A program made the translations under genes and the position numbers. From contig BCIM01000002.1 in assembly GCA_039545315.1 (NCBI GenBank), forward strand, positions 523,369 to 587,368: DNA of 64,000 nt, given 5' to 3'. Below are positions 45,578-56,540 of this stretch, one piece after another. Numbering within the stretch: position 1 is the first letter of the stretch; every line of letters begins with the position of its first letter. Under the pieces are notes generated by a model that made no database searches, was not told where the DNA came from, and worked only from the letters and a program-made list of their open reading frames with translations. This DNA is from Kondoa malvinella (lineage: Eukaryota; Basidiomycota; Agaricostilbomycetes; Agaricostilbales; Kondoaceae).

Positions 45578-46873
45578 ATGAGCCGTCGGGAATGCACTGA
45601 ACTCGGTCCATTCTGTCCTGTCGAAATCACAACATATGGCTACCTACCCAATCTAGGAGGCAACATCTTCTTCTGTATATGCTTTGCGATATGTCTCTTC
45701 CTTCAGCTGTTCTTTGGTATTCGCTACAAGACTTGGACTTGGTTTGGAGCTGCTGTAGCTGCTTTGATACTTGAGACTGTTGGGTACGGAGGGCGGATAT
45801 GGATGTATTACAACCCATTTGCGGACGGGTTCAGGATTCAAAGTGAGCAGATTGGCTGGCTGCTACTCGTCTGTTGACTGGCATTACAGTCGTCTGCCTT
45901 ATCTTGGCTCCCTCTTTGCTCAGCGCTTGCGTCGACCTTACTTTGAAGCATATCGTCATCGTCTTTGGTCCGCAACTTAGTCTGGTAAGTAATCCTCTTG
46001 CAGAAACATTCAAGAGCTGATACCGTAATATAGATACGACCTGCTCTATACACCTGGGTGTTTATCGGCTTGGACTTTTTCTCCATCCTTGTCCAAGCAG
46101 CAGGTTCGCCTTATGTTCTGCGAGACTAGAATCGAACCAAACCTGATTCTTCGTAGGCGGAGCGATCGCGGCCTCTGCAACAGTGTCCAGAGCCAACGCC
46201 AACCTCTCTCTCCTCGACACAGGCAACAACCTCATCGTAGCTGGTATCGTCCTTCAAGTAGTCCAGCTGATCGCTTTCGGTATCGTCAGTTTACTATATT
46301 ACCTACGCGTCAAGAAGGATGCTAGAGTGAATGGGTACTCGATCGCTGGGCAAAGATATCTGGCTGATAAAAAGTTTCGCTGGTTCTTGATTGCGATTAT
46401 TGTTGCTTTCTTTGCGATTTTGATCAGGTGTATATACCGGTGAGTAGCCCCTGAGTAGTTTGTTTTGGGTGTTGATTTTGTTGCACAGGATACCGGAGAT
46501 GGCTACTGGTTGGGGATCTGAGATACAACGAGATGAACCGTCTTGTGAGTCTGCGGCCGCTTCAGTAATCTATCCGCTCATGTCTATTGTCCTAGTCTTG
46601 GTGTTAGACGGCGCGTGAGTTGCTTCGCTATCGAGCTTAATCATTAGCTCATCTATTTGTGCAGCATGGTACTGATAGCAGCCATTGCTCTGACCGCATT
46701 CCATCCCGGATACTGTTTCGATCAACTAGCAAAGGTCAGTCTGCGAGCATGATCTTCCTCGAATAGAGCTAATGATTGTGTCGTAGGGTGGCAAAACACA
46801 AGATATAGAGCAACGACAGGTTATGCAAGAGCAGCAAGGACAGACGCCGGAACCCAAGCCTGTCAAAGCTTGA
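45578..46873 (+). CDS. RTA1-like lipid-translocating membrane protein
   Basis: The protein starts MSRRECTELGPFCPVEITTY and has seven hydrophobic helices typical of the fungal RTA1/RTM1 family. Family markers are YGYLPNLGGNIFF in TM1, FGAAVAALILETVGYGGRIW with the conserved E-xxGY-xGR of TM2-3, YTWVFIGLDFFSILVQAAGG and NLIVAGIVLQVVQLIAFG. A later one is WFLIAIIVAFFAILIRCIYR followed by E. About seven exons. Family members sit in the plasma or vacuolar membrane and confer resistance to toxic lipids, azoles or aminocholesterols by moving lipids. The short cytosolic tail is Gln-rich. Substrate unknown. Confidence 0.9.
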
Positions 46874-47003
46874 AGCGTTGTATGCCATAGACTATGGCTT
46901 GTGCATCTAGACTGTAGATATATGCTAGAGAGATTGCGTCGAAATACAGACCCTGCAGATCGCTTAAAATTGATGCTGCCGCCTATCTTGTCATCAACCC
47001 ACC

Positions 47004-47816
47004 ATGTCCTCGTTAGACAATGCCAACCCGACAGTGCACACGACAGGCAAACAGAAAACATTAGCAGCTTCCCATGACTTGTTTTCAACGGATAAATCTA
47101 CATATTGGCAATTGGGCGATGATTCAAGCGAAGACGATGAGGAACTCTTAGACGCTGATGAGATATTCGGTGAGTCTCCTCTATGCTGTCTGTAGCTGTG
47201 TAACTGATGCAAGGGGAGTGTAGATTTGATAAGAGGGATAACGGATCCTGAGCGTGAGCGGTGTTTGACAAGTTGCATGGACGAGGCTGATTGGGTGGAA
47301 TAGATCCATTGACATTGGAGCAATTGGCGGTTGTGTCGGCTGGTCAAGTGTATATACAGCATGGAAGAAAACCGAGGGTTCTAATAGAGTGAGTTGGTTC
47401 AGTCATACGCTGAAATGTCATGCTGATATATGTGGATAGATTCACACCTACGTGCGTGGTTTTGCAGCATATGTGGTATACCACTGATGACCGGGAATTG
47501 GCGCACAGTATCCCTCATTGCAGCATGGCCACCTTGATCGGTCTTTCAATTCGAGTACGAATGCTCCGCGCTTTACCAGAACGGTTCAAAGTCGATATAA
47601 GAGTCAAAGCTGGTTCCCATCAGAGCGAACATCAAGTCAATCGTCAGCTGAATGATAAAGAACGTGTAGCAGGTGAGCGATGTTTGCATTTTGCCTTAAG
47701 GGCTATATGCTGATGTTGCCGTCACAGCCGCTCTGGAGAATACGCATCTGTTGGAAGTGGTGCAGAACTGTTTGGCTACTGCTGGTGGAAGGGGTGAAGT
47801 GACTATGGATCATTGA
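47004..47816 (+). CDS. CIA2: Cytosolic iron-sulfur assembly targeting factor (MIP18/CIA2)
   Basis: CIA2 is part of the targeting complex that delivers Fe-S clusters to cytosolic and nuclear proteins such as DNA polymerases and helicases. The sequence has an acidic head ([18 protein letters not shown]) and then the DUF59/MIP18 core: [32 protein letters not shown] with the reactive Cys, [33 protein letters not shown] and [16 protein letters not shown]. About five exons; an intron splits the DPEH codon for His and another splits FTPT-I. Length (~165 residues after splicing) is normal. Identification is firm. Confidence 0.94.
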
Positions 47817-47996
47817 TGGGGTCTTGGCATTTGTGGCATCTCGCTTTGGTTGAAGATTCGCATAGATTGTACCATTTGTATACATTGTACTTCCGTCGCC
47901 GTATCACACTCAGGTGATCTAAAGCCTTGGCGAGCGATTACATTCCAATTCAATGACATGTACCCTTTGCTTCTGACTACCAAACACCAAGCGACT

Positions 47997-49215
47997 ATGA
48001 GGACTACAATCGGCTTACTCGCGCTAATCGCATACGTCTCAGCTCAAGGACTAGGCGATCTATCATCGGGATGTTCCAGCGCTGCAACTTCACTCGTCGC
48101 TTCTCAATTCGCGTCATGGTGAGATATCTTCGCTCTTGCCTTCATACTACGGCGCTGAATTATTGTCAATAGCGCGAATCTAGTCGTCCGTCCTCTCCTT
48201 TGCTTCAGCCTGACCGAGACTCAACGAGGCTATGACAGGGACTTGTTTCGCTAGCTACCAATTCTGGTGATCTAGTCCCAGCATCCGCGTCATGGATCAA
48301 GTATGTCTCTCTTCTCTACTATCTCAATCACGCTGACTCGAAAGCAAGTGGATTATGTTCAGCTGACCCTTGCTCGTGAGTTCATACATGTACTCTGAAC
48401 GTATTCTGATGATACAACAGGTCTGACACGCTTAACTCTGCTTCTGAAACTTTATCGAATGGGTGTTCTGCTGAGATTTCAGATGGCAATGCGCTCATCT
48501 CAGGAGCGAATACGATTATTGAGCAATATCCTGTTTGTCCTTTCTTTTCTTTCTACGCTTAAATGGTATGCTGAAGCTCGTATGACGTATAAGCTGGTCA
48601 GAGCAATGTTATGCCAGCGATACACTTCGAACGGAACCTACTGCGTGCCAAGCGTTCTGGGCAATGTCCAAGTGAGTTCACTTTCCACTTTGTCCTATGA
48701 TACTGAGATGAAGAGTAGAGCTCCTCAGGCGATCAAATCACTTTGAACAACTTGATTGATCTTTTGAGCGATAATGGTCTTTCGGGCATTATCAGCGATA
48801 GTGATGCGGATGCAGTTTGTACCGATTGTGGGAAAGCTCTGTAGGTCATCATCTGACTTGACCGAAAGAAGACTGATAAAGTGCAGGGTTGTCACTGGCG
48901 CTGAGCTGGAACAAGCTACTTCATCCGGTTCTTCTTCACTTACCAGTGCAGCATCCGAAAAATGCGGAGGTCCGTCTCTTCATCCTTGCTATTATTACGT
49001 ACCTGATGATGTATACAGCGAATTTCGCCGATGGTCAAATCCCCAGTTCGGTCCAACAAGCTAATGGAGCAGCAAGCTCCAGTCCAGGTTCAGCTACCGC
49101 ACGACCGACCAATGATTCTGCCGCGATCGGTCTGTCACCTGGCTTTGGTGTGGTCGTAGCGATTGTTGCGACGACTTCGGGCTTGTTGCTCGGTGCCATG
49201 AGAGTTCTGGTTTGA
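47997..49215 (+). CDS. GPI-anchored cell-surface protein, Cys-containing
   Basis: A signal peptide (MRTTIGLLALIAYVSAQ) is followed by a Ser/Cys-rich ectodomain: SSGCSSAATSLVASQFASC, GTYCVPSVLGNVQ, ITLNNLIDLLSDNGLS and DADAVCTDCGKAL. The C-terminus has a Ser/Ala-rich spacer (NGAASSSPGSATARP) and a hydrophobic tail (GVVVAIVATTSGLLLG) that fits a GPI-attachment signal. Around seven exons; several boundaries between 48120 and 48720 are approximate. The paired Cys suggest a compact disulfide-bonded fold seen in many fungal wall proteins. Expected location is the plasma membrane outer face or cell wall. Confidence 0.75.
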
Positions 49216-49316
49216 TTGTTGATTGTGAAGAAGCATTGCACGGACTTTGGTCTTATATTGTATATAGTCTTGCATCATCTGTCATGAGCACTTCAATGTG
49301 GCACTCTTAGTACTTC

Positions 49317-49740
49317 CTAGTCGCCAGAAGCTTCGAGCTTCGAGTTGCGCGACTTGCCCTCAACGCTCACTCGAGCAATACCTATATACCTGACAGCAAA
49401 ATACAAGAGATATACCTTGCTTGACTTGGATAGATCCATCAGAGCTGTACATTGAGCCTCCGTGAACCGCAGAGGCGTCTCGAAACAATCCATGCATGTC
49501 TTTTCGGGATCTCCGGCAGCCGAAATCAAGTCAAATAAGTCATGAATAGCTATGAACCTACGGTGCTGCGCTTGTGCTATTATGGCTGGACCGTCATCGA
49601 CGAGTAGCCCTCTCGCTTGGTCATTTCTCCTTGATCTGTCTTTATTGCTTCGATGCCTATCAATCTCGACGTATGTTCTACTACAAATGCCCTAGCTACC
49701 TCCTATCAGGCACAAAGACCGCTCAGCCCCATGCATTCGC
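49317..49740 (-). CDS. Hypothetical protein with a decayed copy 1.8 kb away
   Basis: A minus-strand frame reads AQAQHRRFIAIHDLFDLISA, then GDPEKTCMDCFETPLRFTEA, QCTALMDLSKSSK and VRYIGIARVSVEGKSRNSK. It remains open upstream as far as about 49700, where an acceptor-like site precedes ICSSRTYVEIDRHRS. The start codon and first exon were not found. Its strongest support is a diverged copy at 51060-51430 that keeps similar amino acids but has stops. No known family; two CxxC-like Cys suggest a small zinc or disulfide motif. Confidence 0.45.
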
Positions 49741-50413
49741 TACCAACAACAAGTCTAAATTTCAATAAAGTGACGCGACTTGTCTGGTATGCACCTTCCT
49801 AAAGCAGAGGAATGAAGAGCCACTGGGCGTGCACAAAACCGGCCTGTTTCTCTCTTCTCTTCTTGCTCTCATCCATCCACCTTCCTCTCTCTTCGCCAAA
49901 CCCTATCTTCCACTTCACTTGTTCCAGCATCACCTACATACTCTACCTCCAGCAGACTTCCTTCTTGAGTCCCACAGGGCAAGAAAACTTCATATACGAA
50001 GGGGTTGAACGCGTCAGTTCTTTTCACAACCTGTCTATAGACAGTTCTGACTTGTCTTTGCAGTAAAATATCCCGCGCAAACTCCTACGTGTATTCTTCC
50101 CTCAGGTCGTAAATGGTCAGGAAGGATAGAGTACACGTGAAAGTAAGGGTTGGGGTCTAGCGCTTTGCCCTCGGCGCGTAGACTATCGGGAGTACTTCGG
50201 ACTTGTCGCAACAGTACTTGTCGATGCTCTAGTAGGAAGTACCTACAAGGATGAGTTATCGACAAGCACTGCTTCCCACAAGTATCGAAGACTTCGTAGA
50301 ACAGTAGCTAAGGGAGTGTGAAGTAAGTTCCCTTTTCCGCAGCACATTACTACAAGCTGATGCCTCATGCTAGCACCTAGTGTTCTCACATTGTTGCATG
50401 CTATGCCACCGGC
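49741..50413. other. Intergenic, pyrimidine-rich
   Basis: A C/T-rich tract at 49835-49960 looks like promoter or 5' UTR sequence. CTTGTCGAT near 50217 and ATCGACAAG near 50257 form a 9-bp inverted repeat. No gene recognised. Confidence 0.5.
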
Positions 50414-50941
50414 ATGCGATCATCTGGCGATGAAAATGGCTTCGTGAAGCCTTCGGGTGCAGACTCAAGTGTGAGTCTGTCTGCTGTTTCCTTTCTGCTT
50501 GACCTGAGTGTGTCTTCTAGTATGCCTCGCTCTCAAATAGGACAACGATCCAGTGTCAATTTTGCTTTGGTCTTCTCTCTTTGTTGGATAGTTTGGGCAA
50601 GGTTAGGGGAAGATTGATCTTGGGTTGGTTTGAGGAAGATTGGTCGGAGAGTTTTGCGGGTTGGGATACGATAGCTGGGTGGAAGATTGGTGCTGCTTTT
50701 GTTGTCGTAAGCTTCTTCCATTTGACCGCTCGACTTGTCTTATTGACCTATTCAGGCTGGATCTGCTTCATGTCTGCTCTTTGGATGGTCAACCTCGGGC
50801 GCTGTTGTGGCTCGGTAAGTCTGTCCGAATGCACTTTTAGCCTTATCTGATTGTGCTCTACCAGTCGGCGAATCAGCAAGTGATTTGGCTGAAGTATGCA
50901 GGCGATCACCTGCTGAAGTCCAGATGTTCTTCAAAGGGTGA
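50414..50941 (+). CDS. Small putative membrane protein
   Basis: A first exon (MRSSGDENGFVKPSGADSS) can be joined through a ~49-base intron to YASLSNRTTIQCQFCFGLLS, then LILGWFEEDWSESFAGWDTI and GWKIGAAFVVAGSASCLLFG, giving one or two hydrophobic segments. A last exon can end VCRRSPAEVQMFFKG. The final splice does not keep the frame cleanly, so the C-terminus is uncertain. No known family. Confidence 0.4.
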
Positions 50942-51054
50942 TTATTGTACACTACTTGATCTATTACCCATTGTACAGGCGCTGCTTCCTCAGTGTGTGT
51001 AAAGTTCTCATGTGCTGAGATCTTGCTGGATCTGTAGAAGCGTTTGCAAGGACT

Positions 51055-51430
51055 GTATAGTCTTACATTGTATAGTCTTGCATCTTCTGTCGTGAACAAT
51101 CTAATGTTGACACTCTGAGTACCTCTTAGTTGACGGACGTGAAACCTTTTGGCTAGTCACTTGCCCTCGAACGGTCACTCGAGCAATACCTATATACCTG
51201 ATTGCAAGACACAAGAGATATGATATGATATCCCTCTTGAGCTCGATTGCTCATTAGACCCGTACTCTGAGCCTCGTGAGCCGCACAGGCGTGTCGAAAC
51301 AATGCATGCATGCCTTGCTCTGGATCTCACGCAGCCCAAATGAAGCCCAACGAATCATGAACCTGTTAGCTAGGAAGATACGGTGCTGGGCTATTGCTAT
51401 CACGCTGTTGCTATTGCGGCTAGCATAAAA
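51055..51430 (-). pseudogene. Decayed copy of the gene at 49317-49740
   Basis: On the minus strand the translation retains AQHRIFLANRF, KACMHCFDTPVRLTR and LAIRYIGIARVTVRGQVTSQ, which align with AQHRRFIAI, KTCMDCFETPLRFTE and FAVRYIGIARVSVEGKSRNS of the neighbour. Two adjacent stops interrupt the middle. The nucleotide match extends past the frame on both sides (for example CACTCGAGCAATACCTATAT), so it is a segmental duplication followed by decay. Confidence 0.65.
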
Positions 51431-51787
51431 AAGACCTTATCGCTTGACCATGCCTGTTTGCCGAAGATCGAGCTGGCGATACTGAGTTGGAGGCACTCTT
51501 GGATATCTGTTGACATGAATGGCAACAACGCGAAGAAGCCAGGCAAACAAATGTTATCGGACTGTCAAATTCAGCGCAGATCAGCCTTACAGCTCGATGA
51601 ACTTCGCGAGCAGTTGGAGCAGAGCAGATTGGTGACGGGGAAGAGAGTCAGCTTGGAGACTCCAGAAGCAAGCTTTCAGCACCAGTACCGACTCTCTTAT
51701 CAACTAAAAATCTAGCTGTTGTACAACAGTGCTTGTGCAGCCGGACGGATTCGATGCACGGGACCTTCATATTACACATTCGGCTCT

Positions 51788-52462
51788 CTACCCAGCAGCT
51801 GGAACTGGTAGCGTGAACAACCCGATTTGCGCAACATTTGTACCATATGCCGCCTCCGCGTCCTTCAGATGCTGCACAGCCGCTTGTAAGCGTTTGTGAG
51901 CGACCATCACATCGTACAGCTTCTGCCCATAATTTCTCAGAAACACATCAGATGGAGGTTGCGTTTTGCGAAAAGCGATGTAATGATGGAATTGGGCGCA
52001 AGGTGATGCAGCAGTTGAAATTCCTTCGTGGGTGAACTGGGCATATTGGTAGTGATAAAGGTGCGGACTATTGTGGGACTGGTGGTCTTCTCGATCGGCG
52101 TGTTGGCAACCACGATTGAAGAGGGCTTTGGCAATAAGTAGCGCTTCGTCTGGAGTGGGCTGGCGCTGGAGTTCAACCAAATCTAGCAAGTGACGTATCT
52201 CTTTATCCTGTGTTACTTGAGCAGCCGTGAACCCGTGATGACCAGAAGAGGACGCCATGATTATGGAAGGCTGAAGCCGCCTGCCGAGTCCATTAGCATC
52301 AATACAGACAGTCAACGCCGGCATGACAAACAGGAAGAAGATCTTGCTCGTATGTAGAAGAGCAGGAACGAAGAAAAGCGATGACAAGAATACAGCTGAA
52401 AGAAGCGATCTTCTAGTCCGAGACGTTGATCTATGAAGCGAAGCCGTCCAGTTACGGGCCAT
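51788..52462 (-). CDS. Hypothetical protein, single exon
   Basis: A 224-codon frame starts at 52462. The N-terminal part has a hydrophobic stretch (LLSAVFLSSLFFVPALLH) that may be a signal anchor. An internal ATG at about 52258 (MASSSGHHGFTAAQVTQDKE) would give a soluble protein. The C-terminal two thirds look like a conserved helical domain: EIRHLLDLVELQRQPTPDEA, HYIAFRKTQPPSDVFLRNY, then LYDVMVAHKRLQAAVQHLKD and AEAAYGTNVAQI. The second start may be the real one, because the family-like part begins there. I do not recognise the family. Confidence 0.6.
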   Translation of the reverse strand: MARNWTASLHRSTSRTRRSLLSAVFLSSLFFVPALLHTSKIFFLFVMPALTVCIDANGLGRRLQPSIIMASSSGHHGFTAAQVTQDKEIRHLLDLVELQRQPTPDEALLIAKALFNRGCQHADREDHQSHNSPHLYHYQYAQFTHEGISTAASPCAQFHHYIAFRKTQPPSDVFLRNYGQKLYDVMVAHKRLQAAVQHLKDAEAAYGTNVAQIGLFTLPVPAAG

Positions 52463-52728
52463 CTGGGAGCATAACAGCTGGTCACGAAGTCACTGTCTGG
52501 CAGGAAGATCCCATCTAGGGTCAGCCGAAGGTTCTTGACGAGAGCTGGACATGAAGACCGCCCACGCAAGCCTGATACGCGATTTGGCGCGGCACAGATT
52601 CGCACTACAGACAAACGCATTGAACGAGAAACAGTCCAAACCTATTGGAGACACCCCAAACACACACAAATCGGACACAAATGTTAAGATCAAGGGCGGG
52701 GAAAAAGCCGTTAGTACTTGTTGAAGGC

Positions 52729-55640
52729 TCATGCAGAAGGAGGAGAAGAGATGGCCAGGTAGTTGAGGCTGGAAACGCTCTGTAGGCGTGGGCTAAATAC
52801 CAACTTGACTTCCGAATGCACTACTAGTATCGGACTTGTGCGATTGTGCTCAAGCCAGACAGAGTCGTTTCCAGTCGGTGATCCCGGGATTGGTTCCAGT
52901 ACAATACTGGTCGGGTCACCACTCTGCTTCTCATGTGCTGAAACCTTGCGATCTTTCGCAACCGTGAGATTGGCATGATTCCACTTTGCAGCATCTAGGT
53001 TTTCTCTCTTTACACAACCTGTCTGTCCATCCACCAATGCAAATTGCTCGTTTAAGCGTTGTATCTGTATTCCACACCACCTATTAGCGTCGTCTGTATG
53101 CAAGGGTAGGTATGCCGCATACGTAGATGAGCTGATGTTTCCACCTAAAACAACAAATCAGTCCACGTCTGTCTTCATCGGAGAAGGACACGTACCTCGT
53201 CCAGTCCAGTTGACGTGGATGTCTTCGCCCTCCTTGTACTTTTCGTTGGCGTACTGAGGCTTGATGCGGAAAGCTAAGTACACAGTCAGCCTTCGTGAGG
53301 AGCATCCGGACAGAACAAGACACACTCTGTCAGCATGAAAAGATGCAAATTATTAGCAGAGGCCAAATGCGAGTACTTTTGACTGACGTCTGCAAAGCAG
53401 AATCAGCTCTGAGCAGACCAAGATAGACAGCAGACTTACGAGCACCAAAGTAATCTCGCCTGTGAGCGAGGGCACCCGGACATCAGCTAAGCTGAATACA
53501 GAATGGATTTGACTCACTGTGCTTGCAATAGAGAAGCAGGCAGATCCTCAGTACGGTAACCGTCGTAGAAGCTCAAAGCAGTAGAGAAAGCAGGAATTGG
53601 CTGTCAAAGTGTTCCTGAAGTAAGCGAGAATCGCTAAACCAAAGGTTACAACCGACGATACCCCAAAGCGAAGCCTGGGCGCAGATTCGGCGCCATCCTG
53701 GTTGAGCCTTGTGGATAGCGTTGGTGAAGAACTGGTTGAACAGGAGCGATTCGAGCTCTGGTTCATCCCTGAAGGCTTGGGTGATGTCCTTCAAGAAGAC
53801 GGAGCGAATGATGCAGCCTGTTTGTAAGCGAACAGTTTAGCAGTGTAGTCTGCAGAAGATGGATCTGCTGCACCTCCGCGCCACATGAGGGCGATACCAG
53901 CATTGTTGAGCTTCCATCCGTATTCCTTAGCAGCCTCGCGCATGAGCATGAAACCTTGGGTGTATCTGTTCGCCGATAGTCCGAAATTCAGTCAAGACCG
54001 ATACACGAGCGTTCCACGAACGAGATAATCTTGGAAGCGTAAAGAGCCTGTTCGAGGTCATCAATGAATTGCTGCTTGTCGCCTTTGAATGGCTCGGCAT
54101 CTGGTCCATTGAGTTTCTTGGAAGCGGCGACACGCTCAGACTTGATTGAAGATAGGCATCTTGCAAAGACAGCTTCACCGATCAAAGTGACGGGTGTGCC
54201 TGTAAGCAATAGTATTAAGGCCATTTACCCTGTACCGAGTCGTTCCACATACCGAGGTCAAGCGCGTTGATGGCAGTCCATTTGCCGGTACCCTTTTGTC
54301 CAGCAACATCTAGGATCTTGTTGACGATAGGCTTTCCATCTTCATCGTCGAATTTAAGGATATCGCAAGTCTGTACCAGGATAAAGAACGCATCAGAACG
54401 AGTCTGACAACCACAATTGATCCCGCACAATCTCGATCAAGAACGAGTCCAAAACGCCCGTGTTCCACTTTGTAAAGACTTCAGCAATCTCCTTGTCTGG
54501 CAGACCGAGACCGCGTTTCATAATGTCGTAAGCTTCGCAAATGAGCTGCATGTCTCCGTATTCGATACCGTTGTGCACCATCTTGACGTACTGTTCGCTT
54601 CGAAGTGAGCCAAGCTCTGTATAGAGCTGCTTCACAGAGAACGCACGTGTCCAGCTCCTTCAGGACCGCTGTGTAGCAGATGAGCATAGTATGGATTGCT
54701 GAAAATGAATACATACACCCAGTCACAGCATGGCTCGCCGTCAGATTGTGCAGCGGTCTTTTGGAAGATTTCCTTGATTTCAGGCCAAGCAGCATCAGAT
54801 CCACCGGGCACTGTTCGATAGCAGAGTTCATCAGACAGATCTGAAGGCCATCTGCGTCACGAACTGATGGAAGGACCATGACGAGCACCCTCTTCACCAC
54901 CAGACACACCAGAACCGACAAACAAGAAACCTTTAGTCTCCAATTCTTTGGTGCGGCGCATGGAATCGGGGTAATGCGAGTTTCCACCATCGATAATGAT
55001 GTCTCCCTTTTCCAAACCAGCAGCAATCATGGCTTCGATAAAGTCGTCAACGGCTTTACCTGCTTTAACGAGGAGGATGATTTTGCGTGGTTTTTTGAGC
55101 ACTTTGATGAGTTCTTCTAGCGAGTGAGTGCCGACGACGTTGGTGCCTTTGCACTGCTTGTTAGTACATGTACATGGCTGAGAGTATCAAGTCAATGCAC
55201 CTTTTGCGCCTTCTTCGAGGAAGTTGTCGACTTTTGACTGTACTATCTTCGTCAACTTACTGTTTTCACAGTATTGGCAGAGAGAAGACGTACGACTGTT
55301 CTGTTGAATACACCAACTTTGAATCCCTGCATGCTAAGCGAATCAGCTCATCCTGTTCCCCCAATCCAATGCCGTAAGACCCGAACCTTGTCGTTCATGC
55401 TGCGGAACATGAGCGGATCAGATACTGTAACAAGTGCCCAAGTAAGGCTCACTTGAGGACCAAATTGCAGCCCATGACCTAAAGTATGGCGTGTTTCATT
55501 TTGACATCCTCTTTGCAGTAAAGAGCAAAGCAACTCACGGCCAGACCGATAAGTCCGATATCGCAGCTGAACGCAACAAAGAGACTCAGCCTGTGCAACG
55601 CAACGACGAGGGAAGGGAACACTCACCTTGCTTCAGACAT
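52729..55640 (-). CDS. GND1: 6-phosphogluconate dehydrogenase (decarboxylating), with odd C-terminal extension
   Basis: This pentose-phosphate enzyme makes ribulose-5-phosphate, CO2 and NADPH in the cytosol. The NADP fold starts [17 protein letters not shown] (a Cys where Gln is usual). It continues [57 protein letters not shown] (His for the usual Tyr), and [15 protein letters not shown], which carries the catalytic Lys, His and Asn. The family C-terminus RDYFGAHTFRI, then [18 protein letters not shown], is present. Instead of stopping there the frame runs on for about 118 codons to 52729. The His-Thr of GAHTF is reached only through tiny exons at 53388-53389 and 53326. Around a dozen introns. 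The stop of the main form is uncertain. Confidence 0.92.
53326..53389 (-). other. Two- and one-base exons (or stacked introns) in the 6PGDH gene
   Basis: Reading RDYFGA-H-T-FRIKPQ requires GCT-C, then AC, then A, then CT-TTC. Between them lie three introns of 50, 60 and 49 bases, each with a GT donor, a CTRAY-type branch site and an AG acceptor. This leaves exons AC at 53388-53389 and A at 53326. The simpler alternative is one six-base exon, ACGTCA, with a 109-base intron and an extra Val. Confidence 0.45.
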
Positions 55641-56540
55641 GTTTGCAGATTTGCTCAAATGGGAATAAGTAGCTGATAGTCTATTGTTTGCAGTAGAAGC
55701 CAGTGTAAGAGACTTATGAAACTGCTGGGGTTTTTGCTTTGAGCTCAACCCTCTCTGCTCTCAAGTGAGAAGGTAAGCGGGCGGAGCTTGGGCCGATGCT
55801 ATCCGGTTGTATGCGACTCGCATACGAGAGGGAAGCTCAAAAAGGGCTCGGAGTCTAGCTGAAGCATGAGAGCTGTTGACAGTAGATCATACGAGAGCGA
55901 TCCCAGCTTATTCCGACCATTCATCGACAAAACATCGCTTGATGAACCCGGCGGCCACGTCTGCTGATTCTGTCTCGGTCATCAGTGATCAGTGAGCGTG
56001 GAGGCCTTGAGCAGAGAAGAAGAAGGGTCAATGCACGGAACGCAAGATTGAGGATTCGGCCCTCGCAGAAACAGATATGAAATGAGAACAATGCATGACA
56101 GATGGCAGTGGCAGAAAGCAGACTGCATGGCCTATCGCATGTGTGAGACTTTCTGAATGCCAGAGATGACAGCGATCGAGAGCACAAAATGACTCGAAGG
56201 GTATAGACAATGCTTGAGCAACCGAAAGAATGGAGTACGTTTCAGCGTATTGATGGACGATAGCAAGCTCCTACAGACAGAATGAACGATACAGCCTGTC
56301 TAGTGAAGCCGAGACGGTCGAGCGAGTTGAAAAGGGTGATTGACAGGAAGGAGGGTTCTTCAGGCCAAACAAGATTAGCCTGGAGGAGAAACAGGATACG
56401 AAGGCAGTCAAATGCTTCCGTTCCAGTAGATACTATTGAAGCTGCTATCTACAGCATTGTTCTGTCGTTATCCAGAGTCAAATAAGCCCTTTAAAAGCGA
56501 TTTGGCACCTAGAGACTGACCTTAAGGTGCTGAAGGAAGC
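55641..56540. other. Intergenic, promoter side of the 6PGDH gene
   Basis: About 900 bases with no recognised gene. Reading frames here are short and lack conserved features. Confidence 0.55.

Noticed and set aside
51515..51715. 66-codon plus-strand frame after the decayed duplicate
   Set aside because: Gln/Arg-rich and ATG-started, but with no conservation evidence and it abuts a pseudogene; left unannotated.
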